Source: Paenibacillus eucommiae
Lineage (GTDB): Bacteria > Bacillota > Bacilli > Paenibacillales > NBRC-103111
Assembly: GCF_017874215.1 (NCBI RefSeq)
Contig: NZ_JAGGLB010000046.1
Span: 1-63,173 of the forward strand
DNA: 63,173 bases
Direction of reading: 5' to 3'
This document shows, one piece after another, positions 60,289 through 63,173 of the stretch; position 1 is the first letter of the stretch; every line of letters begins with the position of its first letter. The translations under genes were made by a program, and so were the position numbers. The notes below the pieces were generated by a model. That model was not told where the DNA came from. It saw only the letters and a program-made list of their open reading frames with translations, and ran no database searches.

Positions 60289-62028
60289 TTAAAGCAACTT
60301 AATCAGCTCTTCTAGCTCATCAACCAATACTTTTGCAAGTTCAAAATTAGTATCTTTTAAAGCCAATTCTATTTTCATTTCAACCGATTTTTTATTTTGT
60401 TCAGTTTCTAAATAGTCTCTATCAAAATGACTAGCATAAATCATCTGTCTAAATTTCCGCATACTCATTTTTCTAATCGTCTTATCGTCAATGATTAAAA
60501 CATAATCCATACCATTTACAACAGAATAGAAATCATGAGAAATCATGAGAATCGCGCCTTTAAAGTCTTCAATGGCTTTCTCCAGTGCTACTTGTGTATA
60601 GGTGTCTAAATGGCTTGTCGGTTCATCAAGAAGCAATACGTTTGCTTTACTGGCAGAAACTTTAGCCAATTGAAGCATGTTTTTTTCTCCACCAGATAAA
60701 GATTCTATCTTTTGATTAACGATTTCTCCTTCAAATCCATAGTTTGAAATATACGATCTAATCTCATCATAAGTTTTAAACCCAGCATCGATGAATTCTT
60801 CTAGTATTGTATTAGAATCCTTTAGCACTTCGCCTTGAATCTGAGATAAATAAGCCACTTTAACATCAGCATTTATTTCAATTGAATCATGATTATTTTT
60901 AAAGATATCTCGGAGTAAAGTCGTCTTCCCAGTACCGTTTGAACCAATAATGGCTACTTTATCAGTAGATTTTATCTCAAAGTTAACATTGTCTAAAAGC
61001 AACTCACCAAAGGCAACACTATAATTATTAACATTTACTACAATGGTGTCTTCAATTTCATTATCAATACCAAAACTAATATTCGGTTGCTTAATATCAA
61101 CAAATGGCGCTTTAATTCTACGCGCTTCCAACCTTTCTTGAAACTTAACTCTAGCTTTTAATGCTTTCCCTCTAGATGCTTCTGAATTATAAGTTGCGAT
61201 AGCTCTAAGATTATTGATTATGTTCTCGTTTCTCTCAATTTCTTCATCATCAGCGATTGTGAGTTCTTGTAACTCAACTTTAGTCTGAAGTAATGAGAAG
61301 TTATAATCAATATATCGCCCATCAAACTCTTGGATCTCCTTGTTTTCAAGGTGTATAATTTTGTTGAAACAATGATTCAATAAATATCGGTTGTGCGTAA
61401 CAACTAGCAGTATTCCTTTGTGAGAATTAATAAGATTTTTAAGCGCATTTAGGTTTTCAAAGTCTAAAAATACATCTGGTTCGTCCATAATCATTAAGTC
61501 TGGACTACTAAGCATTTCCTTCATCACTTGAATAAGTTTGAATTCCCCACCACTCAGGTCGGATACCCTAAGATCTTTTAGCTTCATGAGGTTTGCTAGA
61601 TTTAGTTTCTTATTAATGTTGCTTTCAAAATCATCCCCACCGATTGAATCAAATGCGTCTAAAGCTAATTGATATTTTTCTAATAACGACTCAATATCCG
61701 ATGATGTTTCCATTTCCGTACAAATAGATGTTATTTCATTTTGTATCTTAATAAAATCTTCCCCTATATATTCAAAAACTGTTGTTTCTTTCGTTTTGTC
61801 GAGTTGTGAAAATTGACTTACATGCCCAATTTTGCAAGTCGGGTCTATTTCTAGCCTGCCCTCGAACATATATCTTTCTGGATCCATCAGTATATCTATT
61901 AATGTACTTTTCCCATTGCCACTTGTTCCTATAAAAGCGCAATGTTGTGCCTCTTCAAGCGTAAATGAAATGTTTGTATATAGTTCTTTTTGCGGAAATG
62001 AGAAGGATAAGTTATCAACTTTTATCAT
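60289..62028 (-). CDS. ABC-F ATPase (ribosome-associated type)
   Basis: The 579-aa product has two ABC modules and no membrane helices. Walker A motifs are GTSGNGKSTL and GSNGTGKTTL. Signatures are LSGGEFKLIQVM and LSGGEKNMLQLAK; Walker B is LMIMDEPDVFLD and LLLDEPTSHLD. The ~90-residue linker (LRAIATYNSEASRGKALKAR) would enter the ribosomal P/E site. ABC-F proteins regulate translation or protect the ribosome from antibiotics (Msr, Vga, Lsa, OptrA-like). Which group is not clear. Confidence 0.88.
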   Translation of the reverse strand: MIKVDNLSFSFPQKELYTNISFTLEEAQHCAFIGTSGNGKSTLIDILMDPERYMFEGRLEIDPTCKIGHVSQFSQLDKTKETTVFEYIGEDFIKIQNEITSICTEMETSSDIESLLEKYQLALDAFDSIGGDDFESNINKKLNLANLMKLKDLRVSDLSGGEFKLIQVMKEMLSSPDLMIMDEPDVFLDFENLNALKNLINSHKGILLVVTHNRYLLNHCFNKIIHLENKEIQEFDGRYIDYNFSLLQTKVELQELTIADDEEIERNENIINNLRAIATYNSEASRGKALKARVKFQERLEARRIKAPFVDIKQPNISFGIDNEIEDTIVVNVNNYSVAFGELLLDNVNFEIKSTDKVAIIGSNGTGKTTLLRDIFKNNHDSIEINADVKVAYLSQIQGEVLKDSNTILEEFIDAGFKTYDEIRSYISNYGFEGEIVNQKIESLSGGEKNMLQLAKVSASKANVLLLDEPTSHLDTYTQVALEKAIEDFKGAILMISHDFYSVVNGMDYVLIIDDKTIRKMSMRKFRQMIYASHFDRDYLETEQNKKSVEMKIELALKDTNFELAKVLVDELEELIKLL

Positions 62029-62133
62029 AGTATTACCTTTCTTTATAACTAAAATAGTGACTATTGTTAGATGTATTGCAAAATATAGATTTTGAGTTTA
62101 CCGTTGTTAGAGTAACACTGTTTACAACCAACT

Positions 62134-62304
62134 TCAATGGGTCAAATTCATAAAAAGTGCCGGAATGAACCCGACTTTGATCTCTGCCGGTTGTAAATGT
62201 ACCTTATTCATCTTATCTGGCTCCTTGATCAAATAATGATAAGGCGAGAATACCTCCTGACGAATAGCCAACGGAATAGGTCGGGGAGCCCCTAGCTGTT
62301 CCAT
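62134..62304 (-). CDS. 56-aa ORF, probably a remnant
   Basis: The frame reads MEQLGAPRPIPLAIRQEVFS and PYHYLIKEPDKMNKVHLQPA, then EIKVGFIPALFMNLTH. Composition is protein-like, but there is no convincing ribosome binding site. Family not recognised. Confidence 0.3.
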   Translation of the reverse strand: MEQLGAPRPIPLAIRQEVFSPYHYLIKEPDKMNKVHLQPAEIKVGFIPALFMNLTH

Positions 62305-62401
62305 TTCATTCTATTCGCACATAGAAGTCTTCCCTCCTTTCCTTTTGATCATATCACTGGCGTTTTTTGCATACTTGACTCAAGTTGTACAATAAAAACT
62401 T

Positions 62402-62430
62402 GCCGTTACTTATGATATGGTTCACCGCGC
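62402..62430 (+). repeat. repeated 29-bp sequence, copy 2
   Basis: GCCGTTACTTATGATATGG then TTCACCGCGC. Second copy of the sequence at 60041; its right half overlaps the end of the PBP remnant. Confidence 0.6.
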
Positions 62431-62881
62431 ATGATCTTTGCCCGTTAGCTCCTTGGCTCCCTTCATCTTGTTCATATAGCCGACCAATTGAACTGCGACC
62501 CGGTCGGGACTGTACTGGTGGCGGATGCGCTCTGCCTTTGATGTCCATAGCCTCGATAACTTCCTCAGTCGTCAACGGCTTGGAATTCGCTTCGCCTTTT
62601 TCGTTAAACAGCTGCACGAGTTTTGCAGCCAGCGCCTCCGCCGCTTCTTGCTTAAAGCCTGTTTTGAAAGTAAAGTATAGGGACTGAGTTGAGATCGAAT
62701 ATGCGATCTGCTGTCCCGCCGAATCGTAAATATTGCCGCGGATGGGCGGGATGGATACGTCCTTCGAACCTAATACTGAAATGGCGAGGGTTTCAAACTT
62801 TTTCTTTCGTACTTTGGTTTTATCATTAATTTCCATACCGTTCCTCATTCCGTCACTCGATACCCATCCTTTAATTGTCAT
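62421..62881 (-). pseudogene. class B penicillin-binding protein, N-terminal remnant
   Basis: It has the dimerisation-domain motif SIPPIRGNIYDSAGQQIAYS (RGxIYDxxG). SIGSxSLYFTFKTGFKQEAA-type sequence follows, then, after a frameshift near 62535, IRHQYSPDRVAVQLVGYMNK and AKELTGKDH. These parts belong to the N-terminal half of PBP2/SpoVD-like proteins. The transpeptidase domain is absent and the N-terminal anchor looks lost. Confidence 0.7.
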
Positions 62882-63103
62882 ATATTCAGACGAATTCCTT
62901 TTTAGAGAGGTTCAATCTTTATCCCTGCACAATAAGAATAAGCAACCTTACGGGAATGGTGGGTATCCGAGCTCAATACCAAGTTATTTTTCAAAATTTA
63001 CGCTTCCGAATCATGAAACCGATGAATTCCCGGATCGGCTGTCGTCTATATAAACGAAGGCATAAATGAACACAAACTAATTTGACGAAGAGGTGTTTTG
63101 AAA

Positions 63104-63173
63104 ATGGCATTAACGTCCGCATTCACGAGCTTCAACCTGCCTGTAAAAAACGTAGAACAATCGAAAGCGTTCT
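63104..63173 (+). CDS. VOC-family protein, start only
   Basis: The window ends inside this gene. The first 23 residues, MALTSAFTSFNLPVKNVEQS then KAF, match the opening strand of VOC (glyoxalase-like) proteins. AGAGGTG lies 9 nt before the ATG. Confidence 0.65.
   Translation, partial: MALTSAFTSFNLPVKNVEQSKAF

Noticed and set aside
62425..62450. Core-like GCCCGTTAGCTCC inside the PBP remnant
   Set aside because: It is explained by coding of ELTG in the PBP frame and lacks the following TTAAT; a coincidence is more likely than a repeat copy.
1..63173. CRISPR array, prophage, toxin-antitoxin pair or intact insertion sequence
   Set aside because: I found no regularly spaced repeats with unique spacers, no phage structural genes, no recognised toxin-antitoxin pair and no transposase. 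The only mobile-element trace is the group II intron remnant.

Overview
The window looks like the chromosome of an endospore-forming Bacillota of the Paenibacillus type. It carries a CwlJ-type cortex hydrolase, a T-box leader, a preQ1-I riboswitch, purine-rich ribosome binding sites, extended -35/-10 promoters and a Paenibacillus-style sugar ABC importer with a divergent AraC regulator. No rRNA, tRNA, CRISPR array or intact insertion sequence was found. Most of it is accessory DNA: small single-gene units, many of them broken, with a few conserved operons in between.

Layout. 1-4.1 kb: a two-repeat membrane-anchored protein, a GNAT acetyltransferase, a T-box-controlled but frameshifted gene, an EamA transporter remnant and a PIG-L deacetylase. 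4.4-7.1 kb: a GT2 glycosyltransferase divergent from an ATP-grasp/PHP gene pair. 7.4-9.4 kb: cwlJ and a GC-rich, probably foreign murD. 9.6-14.2 kb: a VOC protein, a BlaI remnant, GNAT, TetR, and a SigJ-like sigma factor with an FAD oxidoreductase. 14.5-19.5 kb: a UvrA-like ABC ATPase with a coupled small ORF, broken DHFR-like and GNAT genes, and a VanZ protein. 20.3-22.7 kb: the preQ1 riboswitch and queCDEF, the complete 7-deazaguanine/queuosine precursor operon. 22.9-28.9 kb: AraC/LysE, an ArsR/SRPBCC-hydrolase operon, a membrane-bound XRE protein and a second mraY. 29-48 kb: a dense run of mostly minus-strand accessory genes. 48.4-50.8 kb: a two-gene ABC exporter. 51-57.3 kb: a sugar ABC importer operon with HIT and LamG/propeller genes. 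57.4-63.2 kb: a PanE-like reductase with a broken TetR gene, an AlkD-like protein, an ABC-F protein, a PBP remnant and the start of a VOC gene.

The most unusual feature is a dispersed repeat. A core close to TGCCCGTTAGCTTAA occurs about 30 times, always in the same orientation, and nearly always just past the stop codon of a minus-strand gene. Seven copies are longer (~65-90 bp): a core, a GC-rich hairpin that reads as a terminator for the minus-strand genes, an imperfect palindrome and a second core. Several genes start, stop or are truncated exactly at a core, and a ~370-bp duplication ends at one. This resembles a gene-cassette array, but the core does not match the canonical integron attC consensus and no integrase lies in the window. 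The recombination idea is therefore inference.

Other items of note: a cytosolic propeller protein inserted into a split LamG domain next to a HIT protein and a sugar importer; a sigma factor fused to a large C-terminal domain; a PIG-L/GT2/ATP-grasp/PHP group; and an SRPBCC-hydrolase fusion that keeps an internal ribosome binding site and start. Single-base frameshifts are frequent, so some broken genes could be assembly errors.
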